From a virus: a stretch of DNA of 35,244 nt. A program made the translations under genes and the position numbers. Below, piece after piece: positions 22,107-30,084 of this stretch (within the stretch, counting starts at the first letter, position 1; every line of letters starts with the position of its first letter). Under the pieces are notes generated by a model. It did no database searches. It saw only the letters and a list, made by a program, of their open reading frames with translations, and was not told the DNA's origin. The stretch spans positions 1-35,244 of IMG/VR virus record IMGVR_UViG_3300009551_000087. The stretch is one strand, 5' to 3'.

Positions 22107-22529
22107 TTATTTCCCGTGCTTCTTACCCGCTGGGGGTTCAACAGCTCCCGCGCCTTGAGTCGCGGGAGCTGCATTCCCACCCGGAGCAATGGGTCGAGAG
22201 CCCGAGTTTCGATCCGGCATGAGCTCGCCGGCAGACGCTTCCGCGGCTTCCTCTTCTGGCTCGTATTCCACAAGAGGCGGGGCTTCCGCGAAACGCACCG
22301 CGCGCAGCCGCTCAAGCGCTTGCGCGTTCTGGTCAGAGGAAGTGGCCCACCCCAAGCGCGCGAGCGCTGGCGTCTTGTCATCTTTGCCGAAGCCGAAGAT
22401 GTGAGCCGCTGCCAAAGCGGAGATCGAGTTGGGTATGCCAGGGAGGAATTCAAAGTCCTCCCCGTCGTACCGACCGACGATCTTCTCCCGCGTGCTGGTG
22501 ACCTGCACGTGATCAGGACGTTTGATCAC
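22107..22529 (-). CDS. small virion protein with disordered C-terminus
   Basis: A 140-residue protein. Residues 1-80 are a mixed fold (IVGRYDGEDFEFLPGIPNSISALAAAHIFGFGKDDKTPALARLGW), the rest is acidic then Ala/Pro/Gly-rich and likely disordered, ending KKHGK. It begins with GTG at 22529, overlapping the stop of the gene upstream (GTGA). The segment FGFGKDDKTPALARLGW is typical of small proteins found after the capsid gene in short-tailed phage genomes; I cannot name the family. A structural or head-joining role is inferred from position. Confidence 0.65.
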   Translation of the reverse strand: MIKRPDHVQVTSTREKIVGRYDGEDFEFLPGIPNSISALAAAHIFGFGKDDKTPALARLGWATSSDQNAQALERLRAVRFAEAPPLVEYEPEEEAAEASAGELMPDRNSGSRPIAPGGNAAPATQGAGAVEPPAGKKHGK

Positions 22530-23209
22530 GCGAGCACCGACACGAAGCTATTGGCCGTGGTGCCGTTCGCCCAGATGGCCACGTTGGGTTCTGAGCCCAC
22601 GCAGAGCTCCGTGGTGGAGGCCGGCGCAAGGTCGCGCCACGTGGGAGCCACGGCCGGCGTGCCACCGAGGGCGCTGGTGCTGGCCTGGTCCAGAATGACC
22701 GCCTTCTGATCCGGGTTGTACCGCACCGCGCAGTTGGCCCCAAGGCTCGCAATGAAAGCGGACTTGGTGAGATTGGGCGGTGGGAAGGGCGTGACCACCG
22801 AGGAGATGGTCTGCGTCGGACCTGTGCCGATCAAGCTCGAAGCGCCGCTCGCAGTGAAGGGCGGGAAAAAGACCGGGATGCCCGTCAACGAGGTGATGGT
22901 AGCCGCGGTGATCGTGGTGTAGATCGTGATCGCCGTGGTGCTCGGGATCGAGAGGATGCGGAAGATATTTCCGACCAGCACACCCGTGCCAGACAATCCC
23001 GAGGTAGAGCCGCCGAAGGTGATGAAATAGTTCGGCGGAACACCCGCTGCAGGCTGAAGCGTCAGACCGTGGGCGGCGTTGAACGTGATCGTGGCGATGT
23101 TGTTCGAGGCGGCAAAAGTCGCACCCGCACCGGCAGGAATCACGAATTGGGCAATGGTCAATTCGGACTGATAGTTCAGCCCATCGACCGGAAGTGAACC
23201 TAAGCTCAT
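22526..23209 (-). CDS. beta-rich virion protein (decoration or head fibre)
   Basis: A 227-residue beta-rich protein, dense in Thr, Ser, Gly and Ala with alternate hydrophobic residues (TIAQFVIPAGAGATFAASNNIATITFNAAHGLTLQ). It lies 12 bases downstream of the major capsid gene, the usual place of a decoration or head protein. The final third includes a hydrophobic segment and a single cysteine pair (NCAVRYNP, ELCVGSEP). A virion structural role is inferred from composition and position only. Confidence 0.65.
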   Translation of the reverse strand: MSLGSLPVDGLNYQSELTIAQFVIPAGAGATFAASNNIATITFNAAHGLTLQPAAGVPPNYFITFGGSTSGLSGTGVLVGNIFRILSIPSTTAITIYTTITAATITSLTGIPVFFPPFTASGASSLIGTGPTQTISSVVTPFPPPNLTKSAFIASLGANCAVRYNPDQKAVILDQASTSALGGTPAVAPTWRDLAPASTTELCVGSEPNVAIWANGTTANSFVSVLA

Positions 23210-23221
23210 GGCGAGCGCTCC

Positions 23222-24232
23222 TCAGATGTTATTGAAGGTATAGCCCGTCACGCGGCCGCAGGTTTTGGGCTTGGTGAGCGCCATTTCCGCGATGGTGAGG
23301 ACTACGCCTTGGTAGCCAATCTGATTGTTGGGGATCAGCGAGTGGAACCCCGAGAACGCGAAAGCCGCCTTCTCATGCACGTACAGATTGACATAGTTGG
23401 TGTTGATCACATACATCAACCCTTCCGGGCAGTACGGATCAGCGAACACCGGAACGCCTGCGACGTCGAGCGCGCGGAAAGCCGACCGCGGCCGATCGTT
23501 ATCCGCATCGAACCCCTTGCCGGGCTGAATCTGATAGGACTCGGAGCCGACGAAATCTTGCGCGAGCTTGCTCCACGTGCCGAAGCCCATCACGGCAAAG
23601 GAGGGCATTTCCGCGCCCGCTTTCTGCACACCAGCGAGGTATTGCAGCACCGTCGATCGAGTGGGAGCCACCGAGCCCGCGGCGTACACCTTGGATTGGA
23701 ACCAAGTGTTCGAGTTGCGGTTGATGTTACCGTAGGTAACCAGGTTGGTCCCGTCATCGATCGCACCGGGGAAGCCGATGATGTTCTGATTGTCCGTGTA
23801 GTTATTGAACAACGCATTGGACAGGAAATCGACCATGTTATTGGTCGAGTCGTTCATGCGCGCTTCGATCAGCGGAACCACCGCATGATCCATCTGCAGG
23901 GCGCCTTCCATGCCGAGGAAGAGGATGGGGGTGATCAATCCCTTTAGATTGAATTCACCGAGAGACGCGCCTTGCTGCGCGGTGGGCTGCTGGAAAGAGC
24001 CCGAGAAGTTCGTGGTCTGAGTCGTGACGAACGGCTGGCCCTGAACCGGGATCGAAATGGAGCTCACACCACCGGTCGCCGGCTGCGAGTTGGCCATCAG
24101 GGATGCGATCGTGGGAGACGCATTGTAAATTTGCACGACCATCTTCGGGATGAACGCGCGGCGAGTGACAGCGGTAAGTTCGTTTGCGATCGAACCTGCT
24201 GCTGGCACGATGCCTTGGCCTAAAACCGGCAT
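23222..24232 (-). CDS. major capsid protein
   Basis: A 336-residue protein of the HK97-like major capsid class found in short-tailed phages. Near the N-terminus it has a helix of the type ELTAVTRRAFIPKMVVQIYNASPTIASLM, and then the patterned strands VSSISIPVQGQPFVTTQTTNFSGSF, ALQMDHAVVPLIEARMNDSTNNMVDFLSNALFNNY and the P-domain-like AGVPVFADPYCPEGLMYVINTNYVNLYVHEKAAFAF typical of capsid proteins. It lies directly after the scaffold-like gene. GGAG stands 8 bases before ATG 24232. It would form the icosahedral shell. Confidence 0.85.
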   Translation of the reverse strand: MPVLGQGIVPAAGSIANELTAVTRRAFIPKMVVQIYNASPTIASLMANSQPATGGVSSISIPVQGQPFVTTQTTNFSGSFQQPTAQQGASLGEFNLKGLITPILFLGMEGALQMDHAVVPLIEARMNDSTNNMVDFLSNALFNNYTDNQNIIGFPGAIDDGTNLVTYGNINRNSNTWFQSKVYAAGSVAPTRSTVLQYLAGVQKAGAEMPSFAVMGFGTWSKLAQDFVGSESYQIQPGKGFDADNDRPRSAFRALDVAGVPVFADPYCPEGLMYVINTNYVNLYVHEKAAFAFSGFHSLIPNNQIGYQGVVLTIAEMALTKPKTCGRVTGYTFNNI

Positions 24233-24292
24233 GTTTTATTCTCCAAAAACGCGCGCACCTTACGATGCCGCAAGACCCATTAAAATCAAATT

Positions 24293-24811
24293 CTACGCTG
24301 CGCGAGAGCGCATGATCTCCGAAACGACCTTGTGAGCTTCGCGCTTGGCCCAATTGTTGGGGTCCTTCGCGATCTCCTTGGCGTGCTCCGGGAGCTCCAA
24401 AGTGTAACTCAGTGAATCGGGCGTCGGCTCTGCGAGCTTCGCCTCGTTGGCCATGAAATCCATGGCGGTGTCGGGATTCAAGATGCCCCGATCGGTCATG
24501 ACTTTCTTCACGTCATCGACCTTGAAACCGCGGCTCTCCATCCGCTTGCAAGCCGATTCCCATTCGGCATTTGACCGGCTCACCCGCTCGCGCTCCTCGC
24601 GCTCGCGTTCCTTGTTGGCCTGCTCCTGCTTGAAAGCCTCGAAGCGCTCATCCATGTCCACATCGGGGAACTGGAGATTCGGATCGATTTTCTTGAGCAG
24701 GCGCTTGGTCTCGCGGCTCACTTCCGGAGAGCTCAAAAGCTGGTGTGCAGTGCGAGCAAGCTGCTCGCGTTGCGCTTCGGTATAGCCCTCGAGACTGGGG
24801 TTGGCCGGCAT
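24293..24811 (-). CDS. scaffold-like protein
   Basis: A 172-residue protein dominated by charged helix, with an unbroken acidic/basic segment (VDMDERFEAFKQEQANKEREREERERVSRSNAEWESACKRM, about 52-92) that should form a coiled coil. Size, charge and position directly before the major capsid gene fit a scaffolding protein, which directs capsid assembly and leaves or is degraded afterwards. The ORF ends 60 bases before the capsid ATG. No sequence family is claimed. Confidence 0.72.
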   Translation of the reverse strand: MPANPSLEGYTEAQREQLARTAHQLLSSPEVSRETKRLLKKIDPNLQFPDVDMDERFEAFKQEQANKEREREERERVSRSNAEWESACKRMESRGFKVDDVKKVMTDRGILNPDTAMDFMANEAKLAEPTPDSLSYTLELPEHAKEIAKDPNNWAKREAHKVVSEIMRSRAA

Positions 24812-24824
24812 GGTCGATCTCCGC

Positions 24825-25022
24825 TCAGGTTACCGGCTCGCGGCGCGTGCTCGCACCGGGGCGCACGATGCCCATCGAGTTTTTCTTGATGCCGCGGTTG
24901 ACGCTGGAGAAGCCTCCCAGCTCGGCCATCCGCGGAGGATTCACGATATTGCCGTTCTGCTGCGCGTTCGAGATAGGGTCTCGGCGGGCAGAGTCGGCAG
25001 TCGGACGAAACATATCGGCCAT
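24825..25022 (-). CDS. small hypothetical head-region protein
   Basis: A 65-residue protein from ATG 25022 (MADMFRPTADSARRD...), with AAGGAG 6 bases upstream, which decides the start. It is polar, rich in Arg, Asn, Pro and Gly (SVNRGIKKNSMGIVRPGASTRREPVT) and probably unstructured or a binder of nucleic acid or capsid. It lies between a Pro/Gly-rich protein and the scaffold gene. Function unknown. Confidence 0.7.
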   Translation of the reverse strand: MADMFRPTADSARRDPISNAQQNGNIVNPPRMAELGGFSSVNRGIKKNSMGIVRPGASTRREPVT

Positions 25023-25032
25023 AGCAGGCTCC

Positions 25033-25476
25033 TTACATCGGCGGTGGCGCACCGCCACCAGGGGGACCACCAGGCGGAGGTCCGCCAGGGGTTTGACCAG
25101 GACCAGCGAGACCTTGCATGAGCTGCTTGATCTCGGCCGGCATTAATTCTTCGTTCTCGCCCCCATCATTCCCGAAGATTTTCTCCAAGGATTTGATGGC
25201 TCCCATGACCGCCTTGAACTCGGGAGTCCCCGGCTCGAAGGAACCCAACTGCTGGGTCAGGACTTTCACCGCCATGGCCACACCGACTTTTCCGCCAGCG
25301 ATTTTCCCTTGCGGGGACTGCGGCGTCATCATGCCTGCGGCGTTGGGCGGAGGCGCTCCCCCGGGAGGTCCCCCAGGCGGCGCGCCACCGGGCGGGGCTC
25401 CGCCAGGAGGGGGTTGCTGCATGGGTGTGGGCATTGGCACGGGCGGAGTGTGGGCAAAAGACTTATTTTTTGTCAA
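25033..25476 (-). CDS. protein with PPGG-type repeats at both ends
   Basis: A 147-residue protein. The ends are low-complexity: residues 21-45 (repeats of PPGGA) and 128-147 (PPPGGPPGGGAPPPM). Between them lies a normal helical core (VGVAMAVKVLTQQLGSF... FKAVMGAIKSLEKIFGN... PAEIKQLMQGLAG). It begins with a TTG at 25476; GAGGG lies 5 bases before it. The next ATG is at 25434 with no ribosome binding site, so TTG is preferred. The GAGGG pairs inside a hairpin (25482-25506), so initiation may be regulated. Possibly a head accessory protein. Confidence 0.65.
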   Translation of the reverse strand: MTKNKSFAHTPPVPMPTPMQQPPPGGAPPGGAPPGGPPGGAPPPNAAGMMTPQSPQGKIAGGKVGVAMAVKVLTQQLGSFEPGTPEFKAVMGAIKSLEKIFGNDGGENEELMPAEIKQLMQGLAGPGQTPGGPPPGGPPGGGAPPPM

Positions 25477-25481
25477 CTACA

Positions 25482-25544
25482 CCCTCGGAGGATCATCCTC
25501 CGAGGGCGCTTTTAGGGTCTTATCCCCAAGCGATTACCGCTTGG
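25482..25544 (-). promoter_or_regulatory. two hairpins before the head-assembly genes
   Basis: Read on the reverse strand: a 7-bp stem CCAAGCG/CGCTTGG (25544-25538 and 25532-25526) whose 5-base loop carries the stop of the 13-aa micro-ORF, then a 12-bp perfect inverted repeat (25506-25495 and 25493-25482; in practice 11 pairs and a 3-base loop). Neither is followed by a T-run, so they are not simple terminators. The second encloses the likely ribosome binding site of the TTG-started gene. Confidence 0.6.
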
Positions 25545-25622
25545 ATTTACGACCACGGCGCTTTCGACGCGACATGATGCTCTCCTCTTCTGGTTGTGTA
25601 GACCGACCCATTCAGTAGCCAT
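25512..25622 (-). CDS. possible 36-aa micro-ORF
   Basis: ATG 25622 opens 36 codons beginning MATEWVGLHNQKRRA, with AAGGGG about 8 bases upstream. It contains, in another frame, the whole 13-residue arginine-rich ORF. Only one of the two may be translated, or both. It is neither recognised nor conserved as far as can be seen. Confidence 0.35.
   Translation of the reverse strand: MATEWVGLHNQKRRASCRVESAVVVNPSGNRLGIRP
25534..25575 (-). CDS. 13-aa arginine/lysine-rich micro-protein
   Basis: ATG 25575 opens 13 codons reading MSRRKRRGRKSKR, nine of them Arg or Lys. GAGGAG stands about 7 bases before the ATG, which makes the start among the best placed in this stretch. It lies between the portal gene and the head-assembly genes in a 196-base interval without any longer gene. 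So small an ORF can occur by chance, but its composition is like the 24-residue ORF at 10988-11062. A nucleic-acid-binding role in packaging is speculation. Confidence 0.45.
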   Translation of the reverse strand: MSRRKRRGRKSKR

Positions 25623-25654
25623 CGCTCTCACCCCTTGCGAGATGGTGCGGTGTG

Positions 25655-25672
25655 GCTCTCCAAAGGGAGAGC
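25655..25672 (-). promoter_or_regulatory. hairpin after the portal stop codon
   Basis: A perfect 7-bp stem GCTCTCC/GGAGAGC with a 4-base loop begins one base after the portal gene stop. No T-tract follows on either strand, so it is more likely an mRNA processing or stability element than a terminator. Confidence 0.5.
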
Positions 25673-27310
25673 TCAAGCCTTTTTACCTTGCTGGTGTTTC
25701 AATTGCAAGATTTTCTCATCCTGAGCGGCTTTCGCCTCGGCAGGCTCGATCTTGGTTTTGAGTTTTTTCTTGAGCAGTTGCTTCATCGGGATGTCAATGA
25801 GGTCGATCAGCTCCTCACGGTCGATCGCCTTCGCCTTGAACAGCTCAAACGCTTTCTGCTCCACCTCATCCATGAAGATAGGGCTATTGGAGTGAGCATC
25901 GACCTTGACGTTGAAGTCCTTGGTGAACTGGTCTAGCACGAACGGAAGCCCATCATCGCCTTTGTACTTGGTGGCGGAATACTTCTGCATCAATTTCAAG
26001 TCAAGAGAGGCAAGTCTCTCGAGAGAATCCTCCACGATAAGCGCGCGCTTTTTAGCTCGAGACGAACCGAGCTTGGCAAGCTGGTTGGCGTGGCCCTCGC
26101 TCCTGACACCCTTCTCTCCCCTGCCAGATAGCACATTGTTGATACCGCTGGTTTCCTCGAACATGGTGTCCATTTCGCGAATCTCCGCGAAAAGGTCCTC
26201 GGGAATCGTCGGCTGGTAGGGGTCCACCTTGGCTTGAGGATTGTCGGAGATTACCACTCCATCCGGAGTATCGAAGGCATTGGCGATCTCATCTGAGACC
26301 GCATCGAAGCCGGAGAAAGACTTGGGAGGCTGGGCCTGCCGGTCCATCATTTTACGGACCTGGTTCAAGCGCTTGTTGCGCATGGTCTGAAGCGGGATCA
26401 GACGCTCAACCTCGCTGTACCCCCAGAAATAATCCGGAGTGGGGTTCGGAGCCACCTGGGTGAAAGGATGCTCGTTTTTGATCAGCATCTTCTCAATCGG
26501 CCTATCGTAGATGACGATCGAGGGATCGGCCATCGTGACGATGATATAGTCTTTGGCTTCATTGTCGTATATATACAGCTCGTACATCTGGATCAAGGGA
26601 GTCAGGACTTTGGGCTGGTAGCGAGTCAACTGCATCAGATTGACGTCCCAGTTGCCGACGATCATCGGAGAGACGGAGCTGATCACGATATTTCCGACCT
26701 GGAGGTCCTTGGTGGTATCGAGCGCACCATTGGGAACCACGTGGCTCAAAATATCGTTGAGGCGAGGGTGCTTCGCGATCGTGAGCTCTCGCTCGAGCTC
26801 GCTTTGGGTGGTGAGGTAGCAATGCACGAAAGCCTCCTGCCGATCGAGCATTGGCACATCCTCGCGGATCACGCCAAAATTGTGAGGCTCCACCACGGAA
26901 GTTTCAGTTTGCCGTCCATTCCAGCGTGTTTTGAGGAACATGCTGCCGTAGACGAACGACCACGTGAGGGCGGTGCCGAAGATGATGTCCGTGTTGGAAT
27001 CGTGCCACTCATTGTTGAGGGCCTCGTTTACCGAGGGAACCTTATCGAGCTCGGCATCTGACACGCTGGGAGGGATGGTGACCGCGAATTTCGTGGTCTC
27101 CTGCGCGTACATGAAGCTCGTCAATTGATCGATGTGCGGATAGATTTTATTGACCGCAGTGCCGGGGTCTCCATCCCAGGCGCATCCGTGCATGTAATAC
27201 CGGCGCATCTCGTTATAGAACGTCTTCCTCTCATCCCGAGTCAGCAAGCATTGCTGCAAGATGTCCTCGAAAAAATTGCCCCGAGCTACAGCGTCCGAGG
27301 GAATCTTCAT
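25673..27310 (-). CDS. portal protein
   Basis: A 545-residue portal of the short-tailed-phage type. The first 60 residues (RYYMHGCAWDGDPGTAVNKIYPHIDQLTSFMYAQE) match the start of podovirus portals; then comes a central fold with GYSEVERLIPLQTMRNKRLNQVRKMMDRQ and the helix-rich stem and crown (RAKKRALIVEDSLERLASLDLKLMQKY). The C-terminus is a Lys/Glu-rich helix. Twelve copies would form the ring through which DNA enters and leaves. Its ATG overlaps the previous gene's stop (ATGA). Confidence 0.85.
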   Translation of the reverse strand: MKIPSDAVARGNFFEDILQQCLLTRDERKTFYNEMRRYYMHGCAWDGDPGTAVNKIYPHIDQLTSFMYAQETTKFAVTIPPSVSDAELDKVPSVNEALNNEWHDSNTDIIFGTALTWSFVYGSMFLKTRWNGRQTETSVVEPHNFGVIREDVPMLDRQEAFVHCYLTTQSELERELTIAKHPRLNDILSHVVPNGALDTTKDLQVGNIVISSVSPMIVGNWDVNLMQLTRYQPKVLTPLIQMYELYIYDNEAKDYIIVTMADPSIVIYDRPIEKMLIKNEHPFTQVAPNPTPDYFWGYSEVERLIPLQTMRNKRLNQVRKMMDRQAQPPKSFSGFDAVSDEIANAFDTPDGVVISDNPQAKVDPYQPTIPEDLFAEIREMDTMFEETSGINNVLSGRGEKGVRSEGHANQLAKLGSSRAKKRALIVEDSLERLASLDLKLMQKYSATKYKGDDGLPFVLDQFTKDFNVKVDAHSNSPIFMDEVEQKAFELFKAKAIDREELIDLIDIPMKQLLKKKLKTKIEPAEAKAAQDEKILQLKHQQGKKA

Positions 27311-27786
27311 GACCAGGCCCCCGGCTCAGGGTTGGGAGGATTCACGAAGACGGGAGCCTTGGGCTTCATCGTCTTGACGATCGAGCTTGCGTGGTTTTCT
27401 CCAGGAGTGCCGATCAGGCTTGAGGCCGAAACTTTGCTCGCCTTCTCGCCTCGCTGGCTCCATCCCGGAGCGGAGTGCTCAATGGGAACGGTGTAGGGCG
27501 CGACTTGAACCTCTTGCCCTTGGACGTTGATCGTTCCCGGCTTACCCTTCTTCAAGGTCTCCATGACCGATTCGCCATCCTTGCCGTTTCGGATGTCGCT
27601 CAAGCCGAAGTCATTGGCCAGGCCCTGGAGCTGCTGGTCTACGAACTTAGTTTTGCCGTGCTTGATGCGCGGAGGAGTGCGGAATTCCTGCGTCACAAAG
27701 CCATCGGGGCATCCCCACAGGCATTTTTTTTCGTGGTTCTCAAAGGGACCGTGCGCGACACAGCGCAATTCAAGGGTGATGGCCAT
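27307..27786 (-). CDS. small protein with N-terminal zinc-ribbon-like motif
   Basis: A 159-residue protein from ATG 27786 (MAITLELRC...). The N-terminal 32 residues have C-x2-H ... C-x3-C (CVAHGPFE...KCLWGCP), consistent with a small zinc site. The middle is basic (PRIKHGKTKFVDQQLQGLANDFGLSDIRNG), the end Pro/Lys-rich. An ATG at 27798 is an alternative start; neither has a clear ribosome binding site, but translation can pass from the overlapping upstream gene. Genes between terminase and portal in this order often aid head assembly; the role is unknown. Confidence 0.65.
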   Translation of the reverse strand: MAITLELRCVAHGPFENHEKKCLWGCPDGFVTQEFRTPPRIKHGKTKFVDQQLQGLANDFGLSDIRNGKDGESVMETLKKGKPGTINVQGQEVQVAPYTVPIEHSAPGWSQRGEKASKVSASSLIGTPGENHASSIVKTMKPKAPVFVNPPNPEPGAWS

Positions 27787-28273
27787 GGCGGGAAGCATGG
27801 CGAGGAGGATGCAATTTCGTCAAGTCCAGCCCCACCGGATAGAGCTTCGGGCCCAGGCGCGTCATGCGCAGGGCATACTCCGGTTGCGCCTGGTGGCGAG
27901 GGACCCCTTGCAAGGGAGTGCCATCCGGCGTGTACACCATGATGGCCCGCCCGGAGCGTCGCTCATCGGGGTCAAACCGGACCTTGCCCTCGAGCACCAT
28001 TAGGATGCTCTTGGAGACCGCAGTCTGCAATCGCCTCGAGACGAATTCCATATCATAGGGCGGGATAAAGACCTGACGGAAATGTTGGCGACTGACGTTG
28101 CAAGAGTCCATAAACGCCCCGAGCGCCCCCTCCACGTCCATGAGACCGTACAGGGGATTGGTCCTGAATAGTTGGATATATCGTCGAATGTCATCCAAGG
28201 AGAGGATGCCTGGCCCGCGCGCGGGGTTGGGGTTGCGCACGTATCGCATTTGTTCATAGGGAATCCTCCTCAT
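27770..28273 (-). CDS. hypothetical protein between terminase and portal
   Basis: A 167-residue basic protein (pattern MRRIPYEQMRYVRNPNPARGPGILSLDDIRRYIQLFRTNP at the start). The later half contains VRFDPDERRSGRAIMVYTPDGTPLQ. Start overlaps terminase stop (ATGA), and its end overlaps the zinc-motif gene. No family known; location suggests a packaging or head role. Confidence 0.7.
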   Translation of the reverse strand: MRRIPYEQMRYVRNPNPARGPGILSLDDIRRYIQLFRTNPLYGLMDVEGALGAFMDSCNVSRQHFRQVFIPPYDMEFVSRRLQTAVSKSILMVLEGKVRFDPDERRSGRAIMVYTPDGTPLQGVPRHQAQPEYALRMTRLGPKLYPVGLDLTKLHPPRHASRHGHHP

Positions 28274-30084
28274 GGCTTGAATCCTATCTGTTTGAACAAA
28301 TCTTGAACGAGCCGAGAGGTCATATTATTGGACGAAGCCTTCCTCTGCTGCGACCTGACCTGATCACGAACCTCTTCCTTCTCGTACCAATGACCCAGGA
28401 TTTGAAGCTTGACCATCAGCATTTCAGACCATGCGGTCACCGCCAAGGATGCCGCGGACACCCGATCGTCCTTGGTGCGAGAGGAGGCTTCGGGAGCCGA
28501 GCCGTCCTCGCGCGTGATGCCTTTCATTTCGTTGACGAGCTCGTAGCTCACAGGCACAGCAATGCCGCGCTCGAAGTAGCTTCGATAGGTCCCCATGGCT
28601 CGCTCCTTGGAAGAGAGGGACGTCTTCCAGTGCATCGCGTTGGCCTGCCCTGAGATTTGATCCACCTGCTTGTAGAGGAAGTTCCTCATGTTGCGCAGCA
28701 CGTTGAAGACGGAGACCTGATCGGAGGGGGTTTTGCGAAAAAGCGCAACCTTGCGCAGATTCCTCACCTCGTTGAAAACCGCCTCACCGGGCCCGGTGAT
28801 CTCGAGGTTCACCAGGCACGGGTCATACAGGCCCGCCAGATAGCACATGGCCCACGCGCACCCATAGGTGGCAAGGTCCGCATCGCAGAATTCGGCGACC
28901 TGCACCACCTTATCCCCGTAGCAGCGCCACACTGAAATGCTGTGATTATCGTGCTGCGACGAGGAGCCGTAAGCCGGGTCGCACCCGAGCACATACTGCG
29001 TGGTGCCAAGAGGCTGAGGCCCTTCCCAGATTTTGAGCGTCGCGAGGCGCTTGTTGGACACCACCACCTGCGTGTCCCAGAAGTTAGCCAAAAATTCCAT
29101 GCGGTAGTAGCTCGGCTCGTCGGCCGACTTGGTGCGCTTGATCGCATCGGATATCGAGCGGGTGCTGAAAAACTGCGTGCCGGTCGCAAGAAAGGCGTGG
29201 TTTTCGGTGGCGGGAAACTCCTGCTGCACCGTGTCGATATCGCCCGCATTGTCAGCAATCTTCCAGCGGTACCAGGCGATCTGCTCGTCATCGACTTGCA
29301 CGCCATAGAGGAGCTTGACATCGCGCACCCAGGACTTTTCCTCCGGGGTCATGCGGCCGCTTTTACCCCAGAAGCTCTGCCACTCCATGCTTCCGCGCTT
29401 CAGTCGATAATTCTCGTTGGCCCAGAAGGAGACGAAGATCGGGACCTGCGTCACCGATTTCTTAGCCTCCTCCCACATGTCATAGAACAGGTTGAATCCT
29501 CTGGCGGTGGACTCCCAGTGATAGAAACGAATCGGATTAGTTTCGGCAAGCGCAGAGCGCAAGGATACTATGCCCTCCTGATCTCCCCAGGAAGACATCT
29601 CCGTAGCGTGCAGGAATGCGAGCGCAGAGGATCGCCCTAAGCTACCTGAAGATTTTTTGGCTGTGGTACCCGCCACCTTGAACTGCAAACGAGAGCCGTT
29701 TCCGAAAACCATGTGGTGACGGTTATGGCTCGTGATGTTCTGCCGCCAATGATTGGGTAAACCTCCGTGGTACATCGTCAAGCTCTGCCTGAATTGCTCT
29801 CGAGCTCCGTCCTCATGCACCACCAGGGAGCCTGAGAGAGCGTCGTTCCTGAACATCCAATAAAGGTCGAATGCAAGGCTGATCGTTGAGATACCGATCT
29901 GGCGGCATTTCAAAGTGACGAAGTTGCGCTTGCCGTCCTCGAGTCCCTTGACGATCTCTTTCATGACCCAACGCTGGGTTCCGAGCATGTTCTGCTCGGA
30001 CAAATTCATGATGCCGCACTCCTTGGAATCGATGCGAAGCGCGCTACAGAATTGCATGAAATGACTTAAATCAAACTTGCTCAT
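28270..30084 (-). CDS. terL: terminase large subunit
   Basis: A 604-residue packaging motor. Motif I is LKCRQIGIST (residues 58-67, the CRQ-x-G-x-S/T type of Walker A), the Walker B-like region is FLHATEMSSW (157-166), and WESTARG (190-196) is the coupling motif. The nuclease domain has GCDPAYG (D369), the acidic LEITGPG (E428) and DDRVSAASLAV at the third acidic position. The protein would pump DNA into the capsid through the portal encoded downstream and cut it. Starts and stops overlap neighbouring genes by 4 bases. Confidence 0.93.
   Translation of the reverse strand: MSKFDLSHFMQFCSALRIDSKECGIMNLSEQNMLGTQRWVMKEIVKGLEDGKRNFVTLKCRQIGISTISLAFDLYWMFRNDALSGSLVVHEDGAREQFRQSLTMYHGGLPNHWRQNITSHNRHHMVFGNGSRLQFKVAGTTAKKSSGSLGRSSALAFLHATEMSSWGDQEGIVSLRSALAETNPIRFYHWESTARGFNLFYDMWEEAKKSVTQVPIFVSFWANENYRLKRGSMEWQSFWGKSGRMTPEEKSWVRDVKLLYGVQVDDEQIAWYRWKIADNAGDIDTVQQEFPATENHAFLATGTQFFSTRSISDAIKRTKSADEPSYYRMEFLANFWDTQVVVSNKRLATLKIWEGPQPLGTTQYVLGCDPAYGSSSQHDNHSISVWRCYGDKVVQVAEFCDADLATYGCAWAMCYLAGLYDPCLVNLEITGPGEAVFNEVRNLRKVALFRKTPSDQVSVFNVLRNMRNFLYKQVDQISGQANAMHWKTSLSSKERAMGTYRSYFERGIAVPVSYELVNEMKGITREDGSAPEASSRTKDDRVSAASLAVTAWSEMLMVKLQILGHWYEKEEVRDQVRSQQRKASSNNMTSRLVQDLFKQIGFKP

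Noticed and set aside
24233-24292. Possible promoter between scaffold and capsid genes
   Set aside because: TTGATT is present but no acceptable -10 at 16-18 bases; a gap of 60 bases in an operon does not require a promoter.
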